23,723 nucleotides of DNA, taken from the NCBI GenBank assembly GCA_934590505.1, contig CAKTPC010000020.1:1-23723 (forward strand), given 5' to 3'. Shown here one piece after another: positions 6,445 to 14,842 of the stretch; the stretch's first letter is position 1; each line of letters starts with the position of its first letter. The notes beneath the pieces were generated by a model. It saw nothing but the letters and a program-made list of their open reading frames with translations, made no database searches and was not told where the DNA came from. The position numbers and the translations under genes are program-made. This DNA is from an uncultured Oscillospiraceae bacterium (lineage in GTDB: Bacteria > Bacillota > Clostridia > Oscillospirales > Oscillospiraceae).

Positions 6445-9172
6445 ACATTATCCCGGATTTTTCCTTGCTCTCGGCGATGAGCCTGTTTAACGGCTTTGCC
6501 GGGTAGTAGACCAGCAGTCCGAATATTGCAAAGCCCACGCACATCAGAAGCAGGATCACTGCGCATCTGAGATAGGTGTGGCCGTAGAAGCCGCCTATCG
6601 TCTCGCGTATCATGTCCATTCCGTAGTGGAACGGCATGAAATTATACAGCTTCTGGAAAAACTCCGGCAGAACGTGCACCGGGTAGGAGCCGCCGGAACC
6701 CGCTACCTGTATGACCATGATTATGACCGCTGCCGCCATGCCGACATTGTCAAGCGAGTATACCAGCGCGTAGTTCATTGCCATGAAGTTGAGCGAGCAT
6801 ATGCAGCAGGCGAGGATGAGCAGCAGGGGATTGACGCTCTGCATCCCGACGTAGAACATGCAGCCGAGCGCGGTTATTATCGCCTGCGCCAGCACTATGC
6901 CGTTAAATAGCATCTTGCGTCCGAAGTAGCGCTCGAGCGGGCTGCAGTCCAGATACTCCGGATATCTCACCGGGACCTTTATCATCGTCGCGGACAGTAG
7001 CGAGCCGACAAACAGCGCCAGCATTATGTAGTACGGGGCCATTGCCGAGCCGTAATCCTTTATCTCGTATACGATCACCGTGTTGAGCTCGACCGGGGCC
7101 GAGAGGTAATCGGCAAGGCTGTCGGGATTGTTTTCCAGTATCTCGACCAGCTCATTGAAGGCCTCGCTGCTCGTAAAGCGCCGTATATCGTCGGCGACCT
7201 GCTTGAGATATATCCTCACGGTGTTCGTCAGCGCGATGGAATCCGAGATCGTACCCTGCATGCTGCCGATAGCATTGTGATAGCCGTCGAGCTTCTCCGC
7301 AATCTCGTACATCCTGCCTGAGTAGCCGTAAAGCATGTCGCGCACGGTGGTCAGCACCATCTCTGCGTTGCCGGCCTTATCCTGAATGTAGCTGTTTATG
7401 TTGTCGTTCGCGGTTATTGCCGCGGTGTAGAGCGCCTCTCTTACCTCGTCGAGCTTTGCGAAGATCAGGCTCGTGTCGCTGGAGTCCGCGCTTATCAGAT
7501 TGCGCAGACTGTCAAGGCTTGCCAGCGCGGAATCGACCGCTGCGGCAGAGCCGGGGTTCGCTGCCTTATATGCGATAAGGCTCTTCTCAAGCTCGTCAAT
7601 GGCAGTGAGCACATCCTGCTTTGCCTCTTCGGAGGTTTTCCAGTCGGCGGCCTTGGCCTGAAGCTCGTCTGTCCTCGTCTTGAGATCAGTAAGCGTAGCG
7701 GCCATGGAGGTCTGCGTCGAGCTGAGCACGTAAAGCTCGTTTACAATGTCGGACGTGCCGTAGAGCATAGAGCTGCGTCCGTTATCCGTGCCGATGTCAA
7801 GGACGCTGTTTTCAAGCTCCTGTGCCAAACTGAGCGCGTTTTCCATACCGGGCGCTGTGATTATGGAATTGTTTATCTCAGTGATTAGGTCGCCTATGAG
7901 CGGGGAGAGCGCGGCAATTGCAGCGTCGATGCTTTCAGGCGCAGGCATGCCGTCCTCGGACATGTCAGCCTCACTCTGCAGCATAGAGCACCAGCCTGCC
8001 GCTTCGCTTGAAAGCTCCTGCGCCTGCTGATTGAGAACGCTCATGCTGCTGTCGACCTGGGTTTGATAGCTCGCCGCTTCCGACAGTTTGTCAGATGCGC
8101 TCTGCAGGAGACCGGCCGCCGCGGCGTTATCTGTTTCAATCGTGTCGACATATGTGATTGCGTCCTCCACGTCCGCTGCCGCGGCCTGCAGGACATTTGC
8201 CTGATCGGCGGCGATGGACTGATTTGCCGCCGCGAGGATGTCCGTGTCCAGCGTACTGAGCAGGCCGCGGTAGTTATCCTTGCGCGCCGCGTCAGTCCCG
8301 CTTCTTTCAAGCTGATCGAGCAGATTGCTGAACTGGTCGTCGATCTTGGCCAGTATCACGTCGGTGTCCTTCGAGTAGTTATTCATCGAGTCGGCGAAAT
8401 CGACTACCGTCGTACCCGCCACGTCAGCCGTACCCGCCGAGGACAGCATAACATCGCCGAGATCGTTGAGCGTAAGCTGCGATGCGTCGAGCAGGCTGTC
8501 CATGTTCGCCGTCACGGCACGCAGCGACACCAGCAGCTTTGATATCTGTTCCAGATTGTCGCATGCGCTGTCAAGCCCGCTCGTCAGGCTGCCGGATACA
8601 TCCGCCGCATCGATGCCGAAGGCGCGCATCACGGAGCTTATCGTGTTTATCGCGTCTGCCGCCTTCTCGACGACGGTGTTGTTTACCTGCTCCTGGACCG
8701 CGGTTTTTGCCTTGTTCGTTATCTTCGGCGCGATCGCGTTTTTCTTTTCGTTCTCATAGTATTCTATCTGCGGGTGCCTGAGGTCGTTGTCAAGAATGCT
8801 CAGGAAATCCCGCGTGAAATCTTTCGACACAATGAGTGCTGCGTAGTAATCCCCGGAGTACACGCCCTCGAGCGCCGTCTGTCTGTCGTCGACGAACACC
8901 CAGCCGAGCTGGTGGTTCGCGGCCAGACCGTCCATGACGAGCGAGCCTATGTTCAGCTCCATGCCCATGAGCTTTGCGCCGCGGTCCTCGTTTGCAACCG
9001 CAACCTTTATGTTAGATGTGGACGCCTCACCGTAGGGATCCCAGTTTGACAGAATGTTGAACCACGCGTACAGACACGGCACGAGGCACAGCCCGATAAT
9101 GACTACCGATGCCACGACGCTGTTGGATATGCGTCGGAAGTCCGCACGGAAAATACCGAAAATATTCTTCAT
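6443..9172 (-). CDS. YhgE/Pip-family membrane protein, long form (909 aa)
   Basis: This is a YhgE/Pip (phage infection protein) family member. The N-terminal block is typical: MKNIFGIFRADFRRI, a helix at about 19-39, then NWDPYG at 43-48. About 650 residues of extracytoplasmic, mostly helical sequence rich in Ala, Asp, Ser and Leu follow. Five C-terminal helices lie at roughly 705-730, 750-775, 780-805, 815-835 and 875-900, with the conserved strings YGSAMAPYY and LPEFFQKLYNFMPFHYGMDMIRE. The family is related to ABC-2 permeases, Lactococcus Pip and EsaA of type VII secretion; cargo and mechanism are unsettled. The ATG overlaps the upstream stop (ATGA). It is the third gene of its operon and 230 residues longer than its paralogue, all in the middle. 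Confidence 0.88.
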   Translation of the reverse strand: MKNIFGIFRADFRRISNSVVASVVIIGLCLVPCLYAWFNILSNWDPYGEASTSNIKVAVANEDRGAKLMGMELNIGSLVMDGLAANHQLGWVFVDDRQTALEGVYSGDYYAALIVSKDFTRDFLSILDNDLRHPQIEYYENEKKNAIAPKITNKAKTAVQEQVNNTVVEKAADAINTISSVMRAFGIDAADVSGSLTSGLDSACDNLEQISKLLVSLRAVTANMDSLLDASQLTLNDLGDVMLSSAGTADVAGTTVVDFADSMNNYSKDTDVILAKIDDQFSNLLDQLERSGTDAARKDNYRGLLSTLDTDILAAANQSIAADQANVLQAAAADVEDAITYVDTIETDNAAAAGLLQSASDKLSEAASYQTQVDSSMSVLNQQAQELSSEAAGWCSMLQSEADMSEDGMPAPESIDAAIAALSPLIGDLITEINNSIITAPGMENALSLAQELENSVLDIGTDNGRSSMLYGTSDIVNELYVLSSTQTSMAATLTDLKTRTDELQAKAADWKTSEEAKQDVLTAIDELEKSLIAYKAANPGSAAAVDSALASLDSLRNLISADSSDTSLIFAKLDEVREALYTAAITANDNINSYIQDKAGNAEMVLTTVRDMLYGYSGRMYEIAEKLDGYHNAIGSMQGTISDSIALTNTVRIYLKQVADDIRRFTSSEAFNELVEILENNPDSLADYLSAPVELNTVIVYEIKDYGSAMAPYYIMLALFVGSLLSATMIKVPVRYPEYLDCSPLERYFGRKMLFNGIVLAQAIITALGCMFYVGMQSVNPLLLILACCICSLNFMAMNYALVYSLDNVGMAAAVIIMVIQVAGSGGSYPVHVLPEFFQKLYNFMPFHYGMDMIRETIGGFYGHTYLRCAVILLLMCVGFAIFGLLVYYPAKPLNRLIAESKEKSGIM

Positions 9173-9849
9173 ACCTTCACCACATCCTCCGCGTCCTCTT
9201 TTTCGCTTTCGCCGCTGCCCGGTTCAGCCTTTGCCGTCTCCTCGAAGATGAACGGAGCGTCATTGCCCTCAGCCTCCGCAGAGTCCTCAACAATGACCGG
9301 GGATACGACTATAGGCTCGTCGCCCTCGGGCTCTGCCTTTTTCTCCTCCGCGGTTTTCTCCGCGATGACCGTAGCTGCGGCTGCCGGCTCGGCTTTCGCC
9401 GGGGCCTCAGCCTCGCTCACTTCCTCGTGCGCGTCCTCATTTGCAAGCTTCTCTTTTAATTTGTGCAGCGGCAGCTGACTCCTGCGCTCCTGCGCAATGA
9501 GCCGCAGCTCTTCGATGTCGATCTCAGGCAGCTCGATCTCAGGCATGACCGAATCATCCGGCAGTGCATTTTCCATGCCTGTGATCTCCTCCAGCCGCTT
9601 CTGGATCCCGTGGTCGACGTATTCCAGCGCTATCAGAAACGCCGCTATCACGAACGTCGAAACTATCCACAGCACGAGGAATATGCCCTTCGAGCCCTGC
9701 GTCAGAAACATGACCAGCATGAACAGCAGCGGCACGATCACGAGCATTTTCAGCCCCTGACGTATGCCGATCTTTATGCGCTTGTGCAGCATCTCCACCT
9801 CTTGGAGCAGCCTGTCGTATAACTGATGGTATTTTTTATTCTTACTCAT
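9169..9849 (-). CDS. Unrecognised two-helix membrane protein with acidic tail
   Basis: I do not recognise a named family for this 226-residue protein. A basic, helical N-terminus (1-32) precedes two membrane helices at about 33-50 and 54-75 joined by a three- to five-residue turn, so both ends should be cytoplasmic. The remaining 150 residues are polar. They start with a small repeat (PEIELPEIDIEEL, encoded by a 15-base tandem repeat at 9518-9545) and end in a low-complexity tail rich in Ala, Glu, Pro and Lys. Its place between two YhgE genes, with a four-base overlap into the second, suggests it works with both as a linker, assembly factor or regulator. This role is inference only. GGAGG lies nine bases before the ATG. 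Confidence 0.75.
   Translation of the reverse strand: MSKNKKYHQLYDRLLQEVEMLHKRIKIGIRQGLKMLVIVPLLFMLVMFLTQGSKGIFLVLWIVSTFVIAAFLIALEYVDHGIQKRLEEITGMENALPDDSVMPEIELPEIDIEELRLIAQERRSQLPLHKLKEKLANEDAHEEVSEAEAPAKAEPAAAATVIAEKTAEEKKAEPEGDEPIVVSPVIVEDSAEAEGNDAPFIFEETAKAEPGSGESEKEDAEDVVKV
9518..9545. repeat. 15-base tandem repeat inside the two-helix protein gene
   Basis: TCGATCTCAGGCA occurs at 9518-9530 and again at 9533-9545, a 15-base period in frame with the gene. It encodes the doubled PEIEL/PEIDI segment just after the membrane helices. Confidence 0.8.
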
Positions 9850-9888
9850 TACCCGGCACCTCCGGAATAAATATGAAGTTGTGTGTCA

Positions 9889-11928
9889 TCAGAACAGCTC
9901 CGTCTCCTCAAGCTTCTCCTCCATGAAATGGTTGAGCCCGCTGAAGGGCTTGCTCACCAGCAAGCCTATTACCAGCCCCACCGCTGCGAATATCAGCAGC
10001 AGCCCGAGCTTCTGTATATACTGCGTGCCGTAAAGCCCGCAGATGCACTCGCGCATCATGTCTATCGCGTAGGGGAAGGGGAAGAGGATATATATCCTGC
10101 GGTTGAACTCCGGCAGCAGCTCCACCGGGAATGTGCCGCTCGAGCCCGCTATCTGCAGCACCATCACTATGACGACGACCGCCTTGCCGACGTCGCCGAA
10201 GGAATAGGCCAGCGCGTATATGAGCAGGCTGAAGGTCAGGCTCGTGAAGAAGCCCGTGAGATACAGCAGCCCCGGATGCACGCACTGTATTTTCAGAATA
10301 TACAGGTCGCCCGCTATTATTATGAGCGCCTGCAGCTGGTTCATGATAAAGAAGAGCAGGTAGCGCCCGAAGAACAGCTCCGCGGGCTTGGGGTCGATAA
10401 GCCCGTCTGTTCGCGCATGCGGCTTGAGTATCGCCGCGAGGATAACGCAGCCGACCCATATCGCCAGCACCGAGTAGAACGGAGCCATAGCCGAGCCGTA
10501 GTTGTCGATGGTGTAGACCTTGTTGACCGAGGTCTGTACCATCTCTGAGAAGTATTCGCTGTATATCTCGGGGCTCGCGCCGAGGATATCGACAAGCGCG
10601 TCGACATAGTCCTGAGGGTCTATGGTGTCGAGCGCGCGCAGCTTGTTTGCAATGTTTGCGCCTGCATTCTGCATAAGGGGACGGGCGATGTCGAGCGTGT
10701 CCTCAAGCGAACTGCGCGTCGCTTCTATCGCCTGTGCGAGCTGTGCGGTGCTGTCGGCAAGGCCGCGCATTTCACTGAGCGTATCGTTGACCTGGCCGAG
10801 TATCGCGCCGATGTCATTCTGCAGCGCCTGTGCCGTCGGCACCAGCTGCGCCGTGTGCTCCATGAGCTCATCGAGAAGAGCGTTCATCTTGCCCACGTCG
10901 ACCGATGCCCCGCCGTCGGCGAGCTGGTTGAGGTATACCTCAAGCGACGCGCACAGGTCTGCTGTGTCCTGCACAACGTCTATGGAGGTCTGGTCGGCAT
11001 GCGCCGTGTTGAGCGCCGAGGCGAGCGCGTTGAGCTGATCCGCCATCTGGCCCATCATATTTGCCGCGTCTGCCGCCCCAATCTGGAAGTTCAGCCCGAG
11101 GTTCACGCCGCTTATAAAGTCATTGAAATCCTTGATCGCCTGCAGGGCCTTTGTGCACGCGTTATAGATCTGGACGCTTATCTCCGTGATCGACGGGCCG
11201 TCGCCGCCTATCGCGCCGATTATCGCCTCTATCTGCGACGGATCGATCTTCGAGCCGGAGGACGAGCTGCCGCCGTTGGAGGCCGCAGCAAAATTATCTA
11301 TCGTGCGCACACAGGAACTTATCGTCGTCTTTGCATCGTCAAGGACCGTCGCCAGCGTGACCTTCTCATCGTCCCTGAGGTCATGCGCTATTTCGTTTCC
11401 CTGCTTCATTATCGCGTTGACGACGACCTCAAGATATGCCTCGCTGACGGTGCGGCGCACGGAGTCGACCGCCGTGTCGGTTATCTTTGTCGCGACGGCG
11501 TTTTTCTTCGCGTTTTCGTAATATGTAAGGGAGGGCTTGCCGGTCCACTTCGTGAGCATGTTGAACATCTTGTAGGAGAAGTCCGCGTCTATCACGACCG
11601 ACGCGTAGTATTCCCCACTGTAAACTCCGTCGATGGCCTGCTGTGCAGAGTCGCAGACTACCCAATTTATCGAGGTCGCTTCACGCAGGTCGTCCACGAT
11701 GTCCTGCCCCATGTTGACGAACTCACCATCCTCAACGCAGCCCTCGTCGCCGGAGTACAGGCCTATGGATATATTGCCCGTATTCCCGTAAGGGTCCCAG
11801 TTGGAGTATATGTTCAGCCAAGCATAGAGGCTGGGCAGTACTGTTATCGCCACGGCGACCGCCATCGCAAAAAAGCAGCGGCTGAGCGATTTTATATCGG
11901 TTTTAAAAACCGTCCAGATGTTGCGCAT
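9889..11928 (-). CDS. YhgE/Pip-family membrane protein, short form (679 aa)
   Basis: This is a second YhgE/Pip-family protein and the first gene of its operon. It starts MRNIWTVFKTDIKSL, has a helix at about 20-40 and carries NWDPYG at 43-48, exactly where the long paralogue has it. The C-terminal part (from about residue 478) has five helices and the strings YGSAMAPFY and IAGSSGTFPVELLPEFNRRIY, which align closely with the long form. The extracytoplasmic helical middle is about 230 residues shorter. Two paralogues in one operon suggest a heteromeric membrane complex, possibly an exporter or envelope-stress factor; this is inference. GGAGG lies four bases before the ATG. A TTGATT-17-TATAAT promoter precedes it, and 39 bases separate it from the next gene. 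Confidence 0.88.
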   Translation of the reverse strand: MRNIWTVFKTDIKSLSRCFFAMAVAVAITVLPSLYAWLNIYSNWDPYGNTGNISIGLYSGDEGCVEDGEFVNMGQDIVDDLREATSINWVVCDSAQQAIDGVYSGEYYASVVIDADFSYKMFNMLTKWTGKPSLTYYENAKKNAVATKITDTAVDSVRRTVSEAYLEVVVNAIMKQGNEIAHDLRDDEKVTLATVLDDAKTTISSCVRTIDNFAAASNGGSSSSGSKIDPSQIEAIIGAIGGDGPSITEISVQIYNACTKALQAIKDFNDFISGVNLGLNFQIGAADAANMMGQMADQLNALASALNTAHADQTSIDVVQDTADLCASLEVYLNQLADGGASVDVGKMNALLDELMEHTAQLVPTAQALQNDIGAILGQVNDTLSEMRGLADSTAQLAQAIEATRSSLEDTLDIARPLMQNAGANIANKLRALDTIDPQDYVDALVDILGASPEIYSEYFSEMVQTSVNKVYTIDNYGSAMAPFYSVLAIWVGCVILAAILKPHARTDGLIDPKPAELFFGRYLLFFIMNQLQALIIIAGDLYILKIQCVHPGLLYLTGFFTSLTFSLLIYALAYSFGDVGKAVVVIVMVLQIAGSSGTFPVELLPEFNRRIYILFPFPYAIDMMRECICGLYGTQYIQKLGLLLIFAAVGLVIGLLVSKPFSGLNHFMEEKLEETELF

Positions 11929-11978
11929 AATTCCTCCATATACCCATAGAAACTCATAAAAAAGACATCGTACACTAT

Positions 11979-12007
11979 ATTATAAAGCGTGATCGATGCG
12001 AAATCAA
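11979..12007 (-). promoter_or_regulatory. Sigma-A-like promoter of the YhgE operon
   Basis: On the minus strand TTGATT (complement of 12002-12007) is followed by exactly 17 bases and a perfect TATAAT (complement of 11979-11984). The predicted start is near 11972, giving a leader of about 43 bases that contains the GGAGGAAT ribosome site. Confidence 0.8.
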
Positions 12008-12083
12008 GAGACAGAGCGGTACAGAATGCCTTAAATTAAACAAAGCCCGCTCCATGTCGGAGCTCATAGTATGCCGCAAAAAG

Positions 12084-12116
12084 TTAAGGAATTAATTAAG
12101 AAACCGTTAATAAACC
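12084..12116. promoter_or_regulatory. Phased TTAA direct repeats, possible shared operator
   Basis: TTAAGGAA (12084), TTAAGAAACC (12096-12105) and TTAATAAACC (12107-12116) form direct repeats spaced 12 and 11 bases apart; the last two agree at nine of ten positions. One-turn spacing is typical of tandem sites for OmpR/PhoB-type response regulators. The block is centred at 12100, midway between the predicted starts near 11972 and 12230. Binding is inferred only. Confidence 0.3.
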
Positions 12117-12184
12117 TCCGCAGCTAAGCACTGCATGCAAATTGCCTGTTTATTACCGCAGCGTACCGGGCCTGCCCCAACATT

Positions 12185-12223
12185 TTGTTGTAAAAAGTCC
12201 GGAAATATGATATCCTATATAAT
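12185..12223 (+). promoter_or_regulatory. Promoter of the polysaccharide locus
   Basis: A perfect TATAAT lies at 12218-12223, placing the transcript start near 12230. No good -35 box stands 16-18 bases upstream. An alternative is TATGAT (12206-12211) with TTGTTG (12185-12190) at a short 15-base spacing. The weak -35 element suggests an activator-dependent promoter or use of the alternative pair. Confidence 0.5.
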
Positions 12224-12259
12224 ACTGCAATTATGTCTATCGGAAGGAAGGGTCGCGCT

Positions 12260-12874
12260 TTGTACCGCAGATATGTAAAAAGACTGCTCGATATAATCCT
12301 CTCCGCCATCGGCACGGTGGCGCTCTCGCCGCTGTTTTTAATTATTGCCGCGGCTATAAAGATCGAGGACCCCGGCCCCGTGTTCTTCCGCCAGAAGCGC
12401 ATCGGCATACATAAGACTACCTTTAATATCATGAAGTTCCGCTCCATGCGCGTCGATACCCCGCACGATATGCCCACCCATCTTCTCAATGATCCGCAGC
12501 GCTGGATCACGAGGATCGGCGGCTTTCTGCGCAAGACGAGCCTTGACGAGCTTCCGCAGATCCTCCAGATCCTCTCCGGGAAAATGAGCATCGTTGGTCC
12601 ACGCCCCGCATTGTGGAACCAGTATGACCTTATTGCCGAGCGCGATAAGTACGGCGCAAATGACGTCACCCCCGGCCTTACCGGCTGGGCGCAGGTCATG
12701 GGGCGCGATGAGCTTGAGATCGAGGACAAGGCGCGCTACGACGGGGAGTATGCCCGGAACCTGAGCTTTGGCTTTGATGTCAAAATTTTCTTCATGACCA
12801 TCGGCAGCGTCCTGCGCCATAAGGGCGTTGTCGAGGGCGGCACCGGAGAGATGAAAAAGGAGCGCAGGCAATGA
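12260..12874 (+). CDS. Initiating phosphoglycosyl transferase, PglC/EpsL type
   Basis: This 204-residue small monotopic sugar transferase moves a sugar phosphate from a UDP-sugar to undecaprenyl phosphate on the inner face of the membrane, the first step of the polysaccharide. The hydrophobic re-entrant helix (about 9-33) carries the family's Ser23-Pro24 break. RQKRIG (44-49) and KFRSM (59-63) follow, then the catalytic Asp-Glu pair in SLDELPQ (Asp96-Glu97) and VGPRP (112-116). The usual GDDGP-type motif reads EDPGPVF here. A TTG start at 12260 is chosen because AGGAAGG (12244-12250) is well placed and MYRRYVKRLLD matches the family N-terminus. An in-frame ATG at 12233 would add nine residues, lacks a ribosome site and would be almost leaderless. 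It overlaps the SDR gene (ATGA). The sugar is not predictable. Confidence 0.9.
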   Translation: MYRRYVKRLLDIILSAIGTVALSPLFLIIAAAIKIEDPGPVFFRQKRIGIHKTTFNIMKFRSMRVDTPHDMPTHLLNDPQRWITRIGGFLRKTSLDELPQILQILSGKMSIVGPRPALWNQYDLIAERDKYGANDVTPGLTGWAQVMGRDELEIEDKARYDGEYARNLSFGFDVKIFFMTIGSVLRHKGVVEGGTGEMKKERRQ

Positions 12875-13758
12875 TCGCTGTCACCGGCATTACCGGCCAT
12901 TCCGGCAAGTTCTTTCTCAAACAGCTTATAGATAATGATTATCCCGGCGCTCTGCGCTGCCTTGTGCGCGCAAGCTCCGATACCTCCGCGCTCGACGCCT
13001 CCGGGCTCAATGTCGAAAAGCTCTGCGGCAGTATCGATTCGGACGCCGACCTTGAGCGTCTGGTGCGAGGTGCGGATACCGTTGTGCATATCGCCGGCAT
13101 ATGGAAAACCCCGCGCCTGCTCGCCGCGATAGAGCGTGCCGGCGGCGTGAAGCATGTCATAGTCGTGCACACCACCGGCGTGTATTCAAAATATAAAATG
13201 GCCTCTGCCGAGTATAAAGCCGTTGAGGAGGATATGCGGCAGTACCTTGACCGCGGCATGAATATCACCATTCTCCGCCCGACGATGATCTTTGGCGACC
13301 TGTGCGACCATAATATCTCCAAGTTCATCCGCATGGTCGATAAGCTCCCCATCATGCCGGAGATAGACCACGGCGCAGGCCCCATCCAGCCTGTGAACGC
13401 GCGCGATCTCGGCCAGGCCTATTATAAGGCCGCCATGTGTGAGCGCCTTCCGCAGCTGGAGTATATCTGTTCGGGCGAGCGTCCTCTCACGGTGCATGAG
13501 CTGTGTGCGCTGATAGGGCAGTATCTCGGCAAAAGAACGCGCTTCGTGAGCTTTCCCATGGGCTTCGGCGTTTTTCTCGCCAAGACCCTCAAGGCTGTGA
13601 CCTTCGGGAAGAAGGACTATGTCGAGAAGGTGCTGCGTCTCGGCGAGGACCGCAGCTTCAGCCATGAAGCCGCCTCGCGGGATTTTGACTATGCGCCCGA
13701 CAGCTTCAATGACGGACTCAAAAGGGAAGTCGAGGAATATATGAAGCATGGAAAGTAA
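12871..13758 (+). CDS. NAD(P)-dependent epimerase/dehydratase-like SDR
   Basis: This 295-residue protein has an N-terminal Rossmann fold with GxxGxxG in TGITGHSG (5-12) and a dinucleotide-binding pattern of the atypical extended SDR/NmrA type. TTGVYSKYK and the downstream Tyr-Lys pair in EYKAVEEDM hold candidate active-site residues, though the classic YxxxK is not clean. The later strings ILRPTMIFGD and IQPVNARDLGQAYYKA are typical of nucleotide-sugar epimerases and reductases. It probably modifies a UDP-sugar or lipid-linked sugar for this locus, as such SDRs often sit next to PglC-type transferases; the substrate is unknown. AAGGAG stands nine bases before the ATG. The 3' end overlaps the next gene by 11 bases. 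Confidence 0.82.
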   Translation: MIAVTGITGHSGKFFLKQLIDNDYPGALRCLVRASSDTSALDASGLNVEKLCGSIDSDADLERLVRGADTVVHIAGIWKTPRLLAAIERAGGVKHVIVVHTTGVYSKYKMASAEYKAVEEDMRQYLDRGMNITILRPTMIFGDLCDHNISKFIRMVDKLPIMPEIDHGAGPIQPVNARDLGQAYYKAAMCERLPQLEYICSGERPLTVHELCALIGQYLGKRTRFVSFPMGFGVFLAKTLKAVTFGKKDYVEKVLRLGEDRSFSHEAASRDFDYAPDSFNDGLKREVEEYMKHGK

Positions 13759-14842
13759 GAAGATACTTATCCTTTCAAATCACTTTATCACTCTCTATAA
13801 CTTCCGGCGGGAGCTTATCGCCCGTCTCATTTCACGCGGCCATAAGGTCTATATCTCCATGCCCGAGAATGAGCGCAATGAGTATTTCGCGCAGCTTGGC
13901 TGTGAGATCATCATCACGCCCATGTCCCGCCGCGGTATGAACCCCGTGCAGGATATGTCCCTGCTGCGCCAGTATAAGCGCATCATGCGTGAGGTGCAGC
14001 CGGATATCATATTCAGCTATACCATAAAGCCGAATATCTACGGCACAATGGCCTCGAATGCTCTGCATTATAAGCAGGTCTGCAACGTCACCGGTACCGG
14101 CGCGACATTCCTGCACGAGAACCTGCTTGCAAAGTTAGTGCGCGTGCTCTACCGCCATTCAATGAAATATGCCTATAAGGTCTTTTTCCAGAACTCCGGC
14201 GACCGGGACTATTTTGTCAATCACCGTATGGTGCGCGATAACTGGGATATGCTCCCCGGCTCCGGTGTGAACCTTGAGCAGCATTCTTTTTCTCCCCTGC
14301 CAGAGGGGGATACCGTCGGCTTCATCTATATCGGCCGCATCATGGCTGTCAAGGGAGTCGAACAGTTTATGGACTGTGCCCGTACCATACGCCGGGAGCA
14401 TCCTGAGACGCGCTTTTACATGGCCGGCTTCATCGAGGAGGAGCGCTATAAGGCGCTTGTCGATGAGTATGTCAAGGACGGCTCTATAGAATATCTCGGC
14501 TTCCGGGATGATATAGACGATTGGATAGGTAAGTGCTGCTGCACCGTCCTGCCCTCGCTCGGCGGCGAGGGTGTGCCGAACGTCCTGCTTGAGTCCGCAG
14601 CCTCTGGCCGTGCCTGCATCGCGACGCGCATCCCCGGCTCTGTCGACACGATAGGCGACGGCGTTACCGGCTATCTCTATACCCCCGGCAGCACCGGGGA
14701 GCTTATCTCCTGTGTCGAAAAATTTCTCTCGCTCTCTCCCGCCGAGCGTGCCGCGATGGGCCGTGCTGGCAGAGCCAAGATGGAAAGGGAATTTGACCGC
14801 GAGATCGTCATCGATAAATATATCCGGGAGGTCGAGCAATGA
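13748..14842 (+). CDS. GT4-family glycosyltransferase, PglA-like
   Basis: This 364-residue retaining glycosyltransferase has a GT-B fold. Its N-terminus (KKILILSNHFITLYNFRRELI) and the FSYTIKPNIYG segment are typical of the PglA-like branch, which adds the second sugar to an undecaprenyl-PP-linked sugar. The EX7E catalytic/nucleotide motif is intact at Glu274 and Glu282 in EGVPNVLLE. Family knowledge and its position two genes after a PglC-type enzyme make second-sugar transfer at the cytoplasmic face likely; donor and acceptor are not determined. It overlaps the SDR gene by 11 bases and the acyltransferase gene by four (ATGA). Confidence 0.87.
   Translation: MESKKILILSNHFITLYNFRRELIARLISRGHKVYISMPENERNEYFAQLGCEIIITPMSRRGMNPVQDMSLLRQYKRIMREVQPDIIFSYTIKPNIYGTMASNALHYKQVCNVTGTGATFLHENLLAKLVRVLYRHSMKYAYKVFFQNSGDRDYFVNHRMVRDNWDMLPGSGVNLEQHSFSPLPEGDTVGFIYIGRIMAVKGVEQFMDCARTIRREHPETRFYMAGFIEEERYKALVDEYVKDGSIEYLGFRDDIDDWIGKCCCTVLPSLGGEGVPNVLLESAASGRACIATRIPGSVDTIGDGVTGYLYTPGSTGELISCVEKFLSLSPAERAAMGRAGRAKMEREFDREIVIDKYIREVEQ

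Larger units (their letters stand above)
11929..12259. other. Divergent intergenic region with two promoters
   Basis: This 331-bp gap is more AT-rich than its surroundings and separates the YhgE operon (minus) from the polysaccharide locus (plus). It holds one promoter per direction and a block of TTAA repeats midway. It also has a small 5-bp inverted repeat (GCTCC at 12049-12053, GGAGC at 12059-12063) and short palindromes such as TGCATGCA. No convincing small ORF or structured RNA was seen. Confidence 0.7.

Noticed and set aside
10855..11949. Long plus-strand open frame (364 codons) opposite the short YhgE gene
   Set aside because: It is antisense to a clear family member, rich in Arg, His and Val from shadow codons, and lacks a ribosome site or recognisable domain. 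The same holds for antisense frames at 3437-4510, 15351-16310 and 19391-20332.
12233..12259. ATG at 12233 as start of the phosphoglycosyl transferase
   Set aside because: No ribosome site precedes it and it sits only about three bases after the predicted transcript start. The TTG at 12260 has a good ribosome site and matches the family N-terminus. Leaderless use cannot be fully excluded.
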